This document shows positions 34,500 to 42,531 of a stretch of DNA of 64,000 nt, one piece after another. Numbering within the stretch: position 1 is the first letter of the stretch; each line of letters opens with the position of its first letter. The stretch comes from Chryseosolibacter sp049791675 (GTDB lineage: Bacteria > Bacteroidota > Bacteroidia > Cytophagales > Cyclobacteriaceae). The stretch lies in assembly GCA_049791675.1 (NCBI GenBank), contig JBARAD010000141.1:62001-126000 (forward strand), read 5' to 3'. The notes beneath the pieces were generated by a model. That model saw only the letters and a program-made list of their open reading frames with translations. It searched no databases and had not been told where the DNA came from. Both the position numbers and the translations under genes were made by a program.

Positions 34500-35765
34500 T
34501 CATTCCTGTTTAACCAGGGGAGCCCCGGACAGCATGAGTTGCTTGTTCTGCCAATGCATGATGGAATCGCGCTGGTTGTAGAACAAGTTAAAAAACATCG
34601 GAACGCTGTTATCGACCAGCCTGCCCGGGCCGTTGCTCAATACGCAGATGGCCATTTTACTTCTGCGGTCGATGGCGACCTCACTCCGGTACCCCTTGAC
34701 ATAACCCCCATGATACAATAAGGTGTCGTTCTTGAAATTCAATACCCTCCAGCCTAGCGCATAATGTGAATCAGACCGCCCGACCCATTTGCGGAAATAG
34801 CGGTTTTTCGTTTTTGCTTTGACAACCGGGGTAAATATCTTATCAAGCGTCTCCGTGCTGACGAATTTCCCGTTCGTTCCCAGCATTACCTTAAGCCATT
34901 CGGCCATATCCGCGATGCTCGCATTTATTCCTCCAGCAGGCCCTACGTTGTAATAGGTATCGAGGATCTTGGTTGCTTTCCACCCTTTGCGCCAGTGAAG
35001 ATGTGGCTGCGCAACATTATCATTTTGCATGATGGCCTGATAGCTCATGGAAGCGTCGTTCATCTTCAGTGGATCGAAAATTTCTTCCTGCATGAGCGCC
35101 TGATACGTTTTGCCGGTGCGTGCCCTGATCACCTCGCCGATAATGCTGTAAGCGACGTTTTGGTAACTGTACATTTCGCCTGGCCTGGCGATGATGTTCA
35201 CGTTTTGCAGTTCCTGCACCATGGTTTGAAGGTCGACCCCATCCTCCACCAGGGTTGTGTATGTGTGATAAGGAAGGCCCGTAGAATGCGAGAGCACATG
35301 GATCAGCTTCAGGCTGTCGGTGTTTGTCGTGGTTTTTAGTTTGAAATCGCGCAGGTGTTCAATGACAAAATCATCCCAATCCAGTATGTTCTTCTCAACC
35401 AGCAAACCGGTTAACAAGGGCGCAAAGCATTTTGACACAGACGCCAGCCGGAAGACCGTATGTTCGTTGACCGAATCTTTTGTTCCGGCTTCCCGCACAC
35501 CATATCCTTTCAAAAAGAGCACCGTGCTATCCTGAACGATGGCAATGGCCATGCCGGGAGTTTTGGTTTGGTTGAGCAGATCGACCATTTCTTTTTCATA
35601 GTCGACGAGAAGTTTCTGCACATAAGGGTTTGGAAGAGCGGGTTTGATGGGGCCGGGGGCGACTTCGGGCTCTTCTACAGGATCTTTGGCCTGGAAAGTA
35701 ATCACCAATCCGACGATGATTAATAAGACAAAAAGTCCGCCTCCGATGATTCTCTTTTTATTCAT
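34500..35765 (-). CDS. Serine hydrolase, beta-lactamase/class C family
   Basis: A 421-residue protein with an N-terminal membrane anchor or uncleaved signal (about 5-26). The S-x-x-K nucleophile is SVSK in FRLASVSKCFAPLL; the tyrosine motif is YQN (SYQNVAYSIIGEVI); the third motif is HGG (LLYHGGYVKGYRSE). All three are intact, unlike the WGG of the relative at 6880-8148. Probable envelope esterase or peptidase. It follows radC by 3 bases on the minus strand and may share its transcript. Confidence 0.87.
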   Translation of the reverse strand: MNKKRIIGGGLFVLLIIVGLVITFQAKDPVEEPEVAPGPIKPALPNPYVQKLLVDYEKEMVDLLNQTKTPGMAIAIVQDSTVLFLKGYGVREAGTKDSVNEHTVFRLASVSKCFAPLLTGLLVEKNILDWDDFVIEHLRDFKLKTTTNTDSLKLIHVLSHSTGLPYHTYTTLVEDGVDLQTMVQELQNVNIIARPGEMYSYQNVAYSIIGEVIRARTGKTYQALMQEEIFDPLKMNDASMSYQAIMQNDNVAQPHLHWRKGWKATKILDTYYNVGPAGGINASIADMAEWLKVMLGTNGKFVSTETLDKIFTPVVKAKTKNRYFRKWVGRSDSHYALGWRVLNFKNDTLLYHGGYVKGYRSEVAIDRRSKMAICVLSNGPGRLVDNSVPMFFNLFYNQRDSIMHWQNKQLMLSGAPLVKQE

Positions 35766-35768
35766 TCG

Positions 35769-36470
35769 CTATAACATTCCCTCATCTGCAAAACTAAAAT
35801 ATTTTTGACCGGCCACGATCAAATGGTCGAGCACTTGAATTTCCAGCAGTTTGCCGGCCTCTCTGATCTTTTTTGTTAAATCGATGTCCGCCTGACTTGC
35901 CGTGAGATTGCCCGAGGGATGATTGTGGGCCAGGATGATACCGCTCGCCAGTTCGGACAGGGCGAGCTTGAATATGATCTTCGGATCGGCGACGGTGCCG
36001 GCAACGCCGCCCTGGCTGATCTGGTGTTTTTTGATCACGCGGTTTGCACGGTTGAGCAGAATAATCCAGAACTCTTCGTGGTGGATATCCTGCAAATGTG
36101 CCTTGAGGAGGGCAAAACCATCTCTGGAGCTTGCAATGCGCGGTTTTTCCTCCGAGTCTCCATCGTTTCTCCGCCTTCCAAGTTCCAGTGCAGCCACAAT
36201 AGAAATCGCCTTTGCCTCGCCGATGCCCTTTATTTTTGTCAGGTCTTTGGCAGAAAGCCGGGCCAGGTCGTGGAGTTTGTTGTCGACCGTTTGCAAGACT
36301 CTTTTGGCCAGTTCCACGGCGCTGGTGGAGGTGGTGCCGGTGCCCAGCAGAATGGCGACCAGCTCGGCGTCAGATAACGCCGGTGTTCCTTTGGATAATA
36401 ATTTTTCGCGGGGTCTGTCCTCCGGAGACCAGCTCTTGATCTTCAGGGGCGTTAAAGAGGGTTCGTTCAT
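35769..36470 (-). CDS. radC: RadC family JAB-domain protein
   Basis: A 233-residue protein of the RadC group: N-terminal helix-hairpin-helix part (about 15-95, KGIGEAKAISIVAALELG) and a C-terminal MPN/JAMM domain with HNHPSGNLTASQADI (H-x-H ... D metal site). Despite the old name, a role in DNA repair is not proven. Full length. Starts at ATG 36470 and is cotranscribed with the serine hydrolase. Confidence 0.93.
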   Translation of the reverse strand: MNEPSLTPLKIKSWSPEDRPREKLLSKGTPALSDAELVAILLGTGTTSTSAVELAKRVLQTVDNKLHDLARLSAKDLTKIKGIGEAKAISIVAALELGRRRNDGDSEEKPRIASSRDGFALLKAHLQDIHHEEFWIILLNRANRVIKKHQISQGGVAGTVADPKIIFKLALSELASGIILAHNHPSGNLTASQADIDLTKKIREAGKLLEIQVLDHLIVAGQKYFSFADEGML

Positions 36471-36522
36471 AGTGGGTCTTTTTTTGATTTCCGGGGCGGG
36501 TTGAAGCGCCCGTGAACGAATG

Positions 36523-36564
36523 TAAAAAGAAAAACCCTCTCCGAGTGAGACTCAGAGAGGGTTT
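36523..36564 (-). terminator. Rho-independent terminator of rpsT
   Basis: On the minus strand a 15-position stem (36564-36550 with 36546-36532, one mismatch, 3-base loop) is followed by TTTTCTTTTT. It lies just after the rpsT stop and is one of the strongest hairpins in the window. Confidence 0.9.
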
Positions 36565-36582
36565 CCCCATGTATGCTACGAA

Positions 36583-36840
36583 TTATTTTTCCAGTCCGTT
36601 GACGAACTTTGCCAGCTTGGATTTCTGGTTTGCGGCCTTCTTCCAGTGGATAATGTTGTTTTTAGCCAGTTTGTCGATCATCGCAGAAACCTGCTTCAAC
36701 AGTTCTGATGCCTCCGTCTTGACAGTGGTGGTCTTCAGCTTCTTAATAACCGTTCTCGCGGTCTTGTGCTGATAGCGGTTCCTGAGGCGCTTGGTTTCGT
36801 TTGCGCGAATTCTTTTCTCTGCTGATTTATGATTTGCCAT
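36583..36840 (-). CDS. rpsT: 30S ribosomal protein S20
   Basis: 85 residues, MANHKSAEKRIRANETKRLRN at the start, basic and helical as expected of S20, which binds 16S rRNA at the base of the 30S body. ATG 36840 is fixed by the conserved first residues and by the promoter 25 bases upstream; a longer reading to 36894 is not real. It is a single-gene unit with its own promoter and terminator. Confidence 0.97.
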   Translation of the reverse strand: MANHKSAEKRIRANETKRLRNRYQHKTARTVIKKLKTTTVKTEASELLKQVSAMIDKLAKNNIIHWKKAANQKSKLAKFVNGLEK

Positions 36841-36864
36841 ATCTCTTTTCCAAAATAAGGACTG

Positions 36865-36894
36865 CAAAGGTAAGGGGAAATATTTAAAATGCAA
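36865..36894 (-). promoter_or_regulatory. Promoter of rpsT
   Basis: On the minus strand TTG (36894-36892), 19 bases, then TACCTTTG (36872-36865): a perfect Bacteroidota housekeeping promoter. Leader about 18 bases. Confidence 0.75.
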
Positions 36895-36916
36895 AAAAAG
36901 TCTGAGGATTCATTTT

Positions 36917-36965
36917 AGTCCACGGACCCCGGACCACAGTCCACAGTCGACAGCCCACAGACGGG
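36917..36965. repeat. Degenerate heptamer repeat, 7 units
   Basis: Units from 36917: AGTCCAC, GGACCCC, GGACCAC, AGTCCAC, AGTCGAC, AGCCCAC, AGACGGG. It lies between the rpsT promoter and the nuclease gene. Same period as the array at 16885 but another consensus. Confidence 0.6.
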
Positions 36966-37020
36966 TCAAGCGACAATATTTTGTACATTGGTATAGCCAA
37001 TCGCTAAACGCACCATTAAG

Positions 37021-37986
37021 ATGAGAAAGACCCTTCTCCTGCTGGCTCTTCTCGGGCTGTCGAACGCTGCATTTCGGCCCGTCTGGGGCTTTTTTGCTCA
37101 TGAGCGGATCAATCGCCTCGCGGTCTTTACGCTTCCACCGGAGATGATCGGTTTCTACAAAAAGCATATTGCTTACCTCGAACGGTCTGCTGTAAATCCC
37201 GACAAGCGGCGTTATGTTGTTCCTGAGGAGGCGCCGCGACACTATCTTGACGCTGACCATTATGGAGACAGCGCCCTGACCGTGCTTCCGCATGACTGGC
37301 GTGAAGCCGTGACGCGTTATTCGGAAGACACGCTGCAGGCTTATGGAATTCTGCCATGGCATATTGATGCGATGTATCACAGGTTAAGGGATGCCTTCCT
37401 GGTAAAGGACCCTGCGGAGATCCTGCGGATATCGGCAGAGCTGGGCCATTATATTTCCGACGCGCATGTGCCGCTTCACACCACGGAAAACTACAACGGC
37501 CAGCTTACGGGGCAGGAGGGGATACACGGCTTCTGGGAGTCGCGGCTGCCGGAGATCTTCAGCGAAGAATATAATTTTTTTGTGGGGAAGGCTCAGTATA
37601 TGCCATACCCGCAGGATGCAGCGTGGGAAATAATTGCTTCCACACACAAACTCGTTGACCGCGTCCTGTCGGAAGAAAAGAAGCTCGGATTGCGCTATGA
37701 AGAGAAAAAATATGCTTTTGAAACCAGGGGCACCCTGACCGTAAAGGTATACGCAGTTGAATATGCCCGCGACTACCATACGGTGCTGGATGGAATGATT
37801 GAAGAACAAATGCGCGCCTCCGTCAAGGCAATCGGCGACATCTGGTATACGGCATGGGTAGACGCGGGCCAGCCGGACCTTCGCAAGCTGATTGATTACA
37901 AACCAACGGAGGCGGAGCTTCAAAAGAACCGCGAAGCCCTTACAGAATGGAAGAAGAACCGGGTCAAGGTTCGCGCGCATGAATAG
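37021..37986 (+). CDS. S1/P1 nuclease or zinc-dependent phospholipase C-like protein
   Basis: A 321-residue secreted protein (signal about 1-22). The mature N-terminus WGFFAHERINRLAVFTLP matches the zinc-coordinating start (W-x-x-x-x-H) of the S1/P1 nuclease and phospholipase C fold, and LGHYISDAHVPLHTTENYNG supplies the H-x-x-x-D and H ligands. So it is a metal-dependent hydrolase of nucleic acid or phospholipid; which one is not clear. Single gene; an ATTGG/CCAAT inverted repeat lies 20-35 bases before the ATG. Confidence 0.8.
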   Translation: MRKTLLLLALLGLSNAAFRPVWGFFAHERINRLAVFTLPPEMIGFYKKHIAYLERSAVNPDKRRYVVPEEAPRHYLDADHYGDSALTVLPHDWREAVTRYSEDTLQAYGILPWHIDAMYHRLRDAFLVKDPAEILRISAELGHYISDAHVPLHTTENYNGQLTGQEGIHGFWESRLPEIFSEEYNFFVGKAQYMPYPQDAAWEIIASTHKLVDRVLSEEKKLGLRYEEKKYAFETRGTLTVKVYAVEYARDYHTVLDGMIEEQMRASVKAIGDIWYTAWVDAGQPDLRKLIDYKPTEAELQKNREALTEWKKNRVKVRAHE

Positions 37987-38021
37987 CTGCCTGATTCCGC
38001 ATCCTCTCTTTTTGATTCGGG

Positions 38022-38033
38022 CCTCACGTGAGG
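38022..38033. other. Perfect 12-base palindrome
   Basis: CCTCACGTGAGG lies in the 214 bases between the nuclease gene and the dehydrogenase gene, about 90 bases before a possible promoter. It could be a regulator site. Nothing more can be said. Confidence 0.3.
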
Positions 38034-38113
38034 TGTGACCCGTTCAGTAGCTTAGGCCAGCTGCAAGGTCTATCGGAAATCCTGAAAGGGGGTCCTGATG
38101 TCGCAAAACATAT

Positions 38114-38121
38114 TACCTTTG
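38114..38121 (+). promoter_or_regulatory. Possible -7 box of the dehydrogenase gene
   Basis: TACCTTTG matches TAnnTTTG. No TTG is seen at the right distance upstream. The leader would be about 73 bases. Confidence 0.35.
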
Positions 38122-38200
38122 TGCCGGTTAAAAAAAACCGTCTGGAAATATTTCCGGGGGGTTGGAAGCCATATCCATCTGAACTACTTTTTGGTCTTTA

Positions 38201-41200
38201 ATGAAATCTTTTTTTAACAAGCGCAGCTTTCCGGGACTGTTATTCCTTTCAATTATCCTTATCGCCTGTACCAGCAAACGGGAGGAAACAAAAATTCTTC
38301 TTTATAGTGACAACGGGAGTCTTTCGCTTGAAAAGCAACTTGACGAAATTGGCGGGAAGTCTGGCTGGCGTATTGAAAAAATTTCTGATACCGATACGTT
38401 GCAGGAAGATCTTATAAAGGAGTACAGTGCCCTTGTTATCACCTTCTCTGCTATCAGCACGTTGGATCATCGCGCGCTTACAACGCTTAAACGCTATCTC
38501 GAAGCTGAGGGAGGCGGTCTTGTGGCTGTGAAAGACACCACGCATTCACAAAATGATTATCCATGGCTGGCCTCCTGGAATACCATCGGGCTGAATTCGC
38601 GGCTGAAGGAGGATAACGGTCGCGTTACCGTATTGCTCCCTGGCTTCACGTCTGACCAGCTGCAGGAAGCAATCGAGTATGCCATCGGCGAGAATGCCAT
38701 TCCGGATTACCGCCGCGTGAAGACCGTTTCGGTTCCGGACGCCAGTCGTTACACCTACCGGGTGCTGACACAGGGAATGGATGAGCCCATGCAAATGGCG
38801 ATTCTTCCAGACAATAATGTGTTGATGGTAGAAAGAAAGGGCGCGGTTAAACTCTATGATGACAGCGCAAAACAAACAAAGACCATTGCGCAGTTTGACG
38901 TCTTCAGCGGAATTGAGGACGGCTTGCTCGGCGTGGCGCTGGACCCGCAATTCGAAAGAAATCATTGGGCTTATTTTTATTATGCCGTCGCGGGACAAAG
39001 GAGCGTGAACCGCCTCTCAAGGATTGAACTCCGCGGCGATGAACTTGACATGGCCTCTGAGAAAACCATGCTCGAAATTCCGACGCAACGCATTTATTGT
39101 TGCCACTCCGCCGGATATCTGGCATTTGATAAGAAAGGATTGCTTTATCTTTCTACCGGTGACAATACAAATGCTGAGGAGACAGAAGGCTATGTTCCCC
39201 TTGATGAGAGACCAGGAAGGCAACTTTCCGATGATCAGGCCACCGCTGCGAACAGCAATGACCTGCGTGGTAAAATACTGCGGATAAAACCTGAACCGGA
39301 CGGAACGTACTCTATTCCGGAGGGAAATCTTTTTCCGAAGGATGGCTCGAAAGGGAGGCCGGAGATTTATGTGATGGGGTGCCGCAATCCGTATCGCTTT
39401 TCCATCGACCCTGAAACAAATTTCCTGTACTGGGGCGATGTCGGTCCGGATACGAAAGTACCTGCAAGTGAAGGAACGCTGAGCTTTGATGAGATCAACC
39501 AGGCGAAAAATCCGGGTTTTTACGGATGGCCCTATTTCCTCGGTAACAACGAAGCTTTTCCGCACTACGATTTTGCGACCAAAAGGGAGGGGCCCAAATT
39601 CAGCCCGGAAAGTCCCATCAACAATTCTCCGAACAATACAGGTGTAAAAGAACTGCCTCCCGCACAGCCAGCCATGATATGGTACGGTGATGGAAGCTCA
39701 TCGCGTTTTCCGTTGGTGGGAAAAGGTGGGCAAAGCGCCATGGCGGGCCCTGTTTATTACAGCGATCTGTTTGCTTCCGCCAGACACAAGCTGCCTGATT
39801 ATTACGATAGAAAACTCTTCATCTACGATTGGGTACGCCGGTGGTTCATGGCCGTCACACTCGATGAAGATGGAAATTATGTACGCATGGAGCCGTTTCT
39901 CGACCACCTGAAATTCGTCGCTCCTACGGATATGCAATTTGCCCGGGATGGTGCGATCTATATTCTTGAATATGGTACGAACTGGTTTGCGAAGAATTCC
40001 GATGCGCGATTGATCCGCATCGAGTACGCAGAGGGCAATCGTAAACCCGTGGCCAACATCCGGGTAAGTAATTCATACGGCGCAGCACCGTTTGAAGCCA
40101 GGTTTTCAGCCGAAGGGTCTATGGATTTTGACGAAAAAGATGTGCTGGAATACAGGTGGCAGGTGGAAGGAGAACAGGTTGATGGCGACCGCATGGTTCA
40201 CACTTTCACCAATCCCGGAACTTATGAAGTGGGGTTGACCGTAAAAGATAATCACGGCGAGGAAACCAGATCAACGATCGTAATGAAAGTGGGCAATGCT
40301 CCGCCGGCGGTTGTGATTAACACCACGTCCAATAAAAGTTTTTACTGGGACAATGTCCCTTTCGATTACAAAGTTCTGGTTAGTGATCAAGAGGACCAAT
40401 CAATTGATGCAGGACATGTAAATGTTTCATTGAACTTTCTGCCGCATGGAAAAGACCTTGCTGTCGTCCTTTCCGATCCACGCGATGCGGGAAACATCCA
40501 GTTCACCAAAGGAAAAAGTTTACTTGAAAATCTTGACTGCAAGGCTTGTCATTCGACGGATCAGGAATCAGTCGGTCCTGCCTACAGAAAAATTGCGACG
40601 CGTTATTCCGGTAAGCCAGGCATTGAAAACCAGCTGGCCTATAAGATCATCCAGGGAGGAAGCGGTAACTGGGGTGACCGGCCGATGTCATCGCATCCTG
40701 ATCTTTCTGCGGATGAGGCTAAGGAGATGGTGAATTACATTCTTTCGTTAAATGCGTCGAATCGATCCCTTCCATTGGAAGGTACGGTTGCGTTGAAAGA
40801 TCATGCGGAAAAAGGAAATGAAGGCTCCTACCTTTTCATGGCCAGCTATACTGACAAGGGAGCAAATGGTATCGAACCGTTGTATACCAATGCCCACATC
40901 GCGCTCCGGAATCCCATGGTGCAGATCGAGGATTACGATGAGGGGGATGTGCGGATGGGAACGATCACCACGGTGTTCTTAACCTTTGCCACCGCGATCC
41001 AACATGAGCGTTTTGTTAAATTCAATGACCTTGACCTCACCCATGTCAAACAGTTAAAATACCGTGTGCAATCGCATGGAGTCGGAGGGAATATCGAGGT
41101 CAGGCTCGACAGCAAAAATGGTAAGCTGATCAGCACGCTGCCTGTCCCGGCAGGAAAGGTGGACGACCTGAAAGACGGGTGGAAAGAAGTCAGTGCGAGA

Positions 41201-41311
41201 TTAAATGAAACCGTCTCCGGAAGTCATGATGTGTATTTTGTATTCACACATCCCAAAGGACAAAGGGGAAATCTGTTTCATTTAGACTGGGTTTACTTCG
41301 GGAACCGGTAA
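38201..41311 (+). CDS. Multidomain lipoprotein: ThuA-like, sorbosone dehydrogenase, PKD, cytochrome c
   Basis: 1036 residues. A lipoprotein signal (lipobox IIACT, about residue 24) puts it on the outer membrane or in the periplasm. Domains in order: a shortened ThuA-like fold (about 30-165), a glucose/sorbosone dehydrogenase beta-propeller (about 185-600, MQMAILPDNNVLMVERKGAV, GMRNPYRF-like GCRNPYRFSIDP), a PKD domain (about 620-700), a class I cytochrome c with heme site C780-K-A-C-H784 and probable Met ligand near 829, and a C-terminal carbohydrate-binding-like beta domain (about 900-1036). It probably oxidises a sugar with PQQ and passes electrons to its own heme. Known type in Bacteroidota. 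Confidence 0.85.
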   Translation: MKSFFNKRSFPGLLFLSIILIACTSKREETKILLYSDNGSLSLEKQLDEIGGKSGWRIEKISDTDTLQEDLIKEYSALVITFSAISTLDHRALTTLKRYLEAEGGGLVAVKDTTHSQNDYPWLASWNTIGLNSRLKEDNGRVTVLLPGFTSDQLQEAIEYAIGENAIPDYRRVKTVSVPDASRYTYRVLTQGMDEPMQMAILPDNNVLMVERKGAVKLYDDSAKQTKTIAQFDVFSGIEDGLLGVALDPQFERNHWAYFYYAVAGQRSVNRLSRIELRGDELDMASEKTMLEIPTQRIYCCHSAGYLAFDKKGLLYLSTGDNTNAEETEGYVPLDERPGRQLSDDQATAANSNDLRGKILRIKPEPDGTYSIPEGNLFPKDGSKGRPEIYVMGCRNPYRFSIDPETNFLYWGDVGPDTKVPASEGTLSFDEINQAKNPGFYGWPYFLGNNEAFPHYDFATKREGPKFSPESPINNSPNNTGVKELPPAQPAMIWYGDGSSSRFPLVGKGGQSAMAGPVYYSDLFASARHKLPDYYDRKLFIYDWVRRWFMAVTLDEDGNYVRMEPFLDHLKFVAPTDMQFARDGAIYILEYGTNWFAKNSDARLIRIEYAEGNRKPVANIRVSNSYGAAPFEARFSAEGSMDFDEKDVLEYRWQVEGEQVDGDRMVHTFTNPGTYEVGLTVKDNHGEETRSTIVMKVGNAPPAVVINTTSNKSFYWDNVPFDYKVLVSDQEDQSIDAGHVNVSLNFLPHGKDLAVVLSDPRDAGNIQFTKGKSLLENLDCKACHSTDQESVGPAYRKIATRYSGKPGIENQLAYKIIQGGSGNWGDRPMSSHPDLSADEAKEMVNYILSLNASNRSLPLEGTVALKDHAEKGNEGSYLFMASYTDKGANGIEPLYTNAHIALRNPMVQIEDYDEGDVRMGTITTVFLTFATAIQHERFVKFNDLDLTHVKQLKYRVQSHGVGGNIEVRLDSKNGKLISTLPVPAGKVDDLKDGWKEVSARLNETVSGSHDVYFVFTHPKGQRGNLFHLDWVYFGNR

Positions 41312-41500
41312 TCCTGGTCCCGGGATAATTGCGAAACCCTATCCGGTTGCTTTTAATTGGAAGTAATGCAATGGAAAGCATTCCCGTCTCACACAGTCGC
41401 TCGGATGCCATTCGAAATGGGGCCGGTGTTCTGCCTGACTATAAATTGTTGATTGCCGGTAATTTTTTTTCAGAAATTTGTGTTGTCAATTCCGCGAGCC

Positions 41501-42427
41501 ATGGAAAAATTCATCGAAAGCATCCTGAAATCCTATGCGGATTATGGCAGTTACCTGTATCATGAGATCACGAATCCCGGCTGGGGAAATTATTTTTACT
41601 GGCTGATCGGCGTCTCTGTTTTTTTCTTCGTGCTTGAATGGCTGAGGCCCTGGAGGAAATCGCAGTCTGCCATCAAGAAGGATTTCGGACTGGATGTGTT
41701 TTACATGTTCTTCAATTTTTTTCTTTTTTCGCTTATTGGATATTATGCCATCTCCAATGTATTCGTCGACGCCTTTAATGGTTTTCTTTTCAATGTTTTC
41801 GGGATCCGTAACCTGATAGCGATTGAAGTCGGTGTACTGCCTGCAATTGCACAACTTGCGATACTGTTTGTGGTTCGCGATTTTATCCATTGGAATGTTC
41901 ATCGCCTCCTGCACAGGGTTCCTTTCCTGTGGGAATTTCATAAGGTGCATCATTCGGCGAAAGAACTTGGGTTTGCCACGCACCTGCGCTTCCATTGGAT
42001 GGAGACTGTGGTCTACAGAACCATCGAGTATATCCCTTTGGGGATGATCGGTTTTGGTATCCGGGATTTCTTTTTTGTACACCTCATCGCCATCAGCATC
42101 GGACACTTCAATCACTCCAATATTAAAGTTTCCTTAGGCGTTTTTAAGTACATCTTCAACAATCCGCAGATGCACCGCTGGCATCATGCGAAAAATTTTC
42201 CCGCTTCCCACCCCCATGGCATCAACTTCGGTATCTCGCTGAGTCTTTGGGATTATTTATTCAAGACTGCTCATGTTCCCTATGACGGCGTGTCGATTGA
42301 ACTGGGTTACCCCGGCGATGAGGAAATGCCAGAAGACTTCAGGGGACAATCTGTTTTCCCGCTTTCCCGGAGGAAACCCACGGCGGAGGAGCCGCAGGTC
42401 TTGAAAGAAGACCATGCGAAGGTTTGA
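41501..42427 (+). CDS. Sterol desaturase/fatty acid hydroxylase family protein
   Basis: A 308-residue inner-membrane di-iron enzyme with about five helices. The histidine clusters are intact: HWNVHRLLH, HKVHHSAKE, and HRWHH further on, with HFNHSN between. Such enzymes hydroxylate or desaturate fatty acids, sphingolipids or related lipids. ATG 41501 (MEKFIESILKS) is chosen; the longer reading from 41453 has no family likeness. Substrate unknown. Stands alone after the dehydrogenase. Confidence 0.88.
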   Translation: MEKFIESILKSYADYGSYLYHEITNPGWGNYFYWLIGVSVFFFVLEWLRPWRKSQSAIKKDFGLDVFYMFFNFFLFSLIGYYAISNVFVDAFNGFLFNVFGIRNLIAIEVGVLPAIAQLAILFVVRDFIHWNVHRLLHRVPFLWEFHKVHHSAKELGFATHLRFHWMETVVYRTIEYIPLGMIGFGIRDFFFVHLIAISIGHFNHSNIKVSLGVFKYIFNNPQMHRWHHAKNFPASHPHGINFGISLSLWDYLFKTAHVPYDGVSIELGYPGDEEMPEDFRGQSVFPLSRRKPTAEEPQVLKEDHAKV

Positions 42428-42531
42428 GCCTTCTGTAGCAGATTTCCTTTCAAGTATTTTCGGCTGGAGCACGCATTCCCGGAATTGCATTGCTACATTT
42501 ACGGTCTTAAGCATAGCATTTTATTGAATCA

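Noticed and set aside
36910..37380. Minus-strand open frame of 156 codons
   Set aside because: It overlaps the well-supported S1/P1-type gene, runs through the heptamer array and shows no protein family features.
41329..41565. 78-codon plus-strand open frame before the hydroxylase
   Set aside because: Overlaps the start of the fatty acid hydroxylase and has no recognisable sequence.
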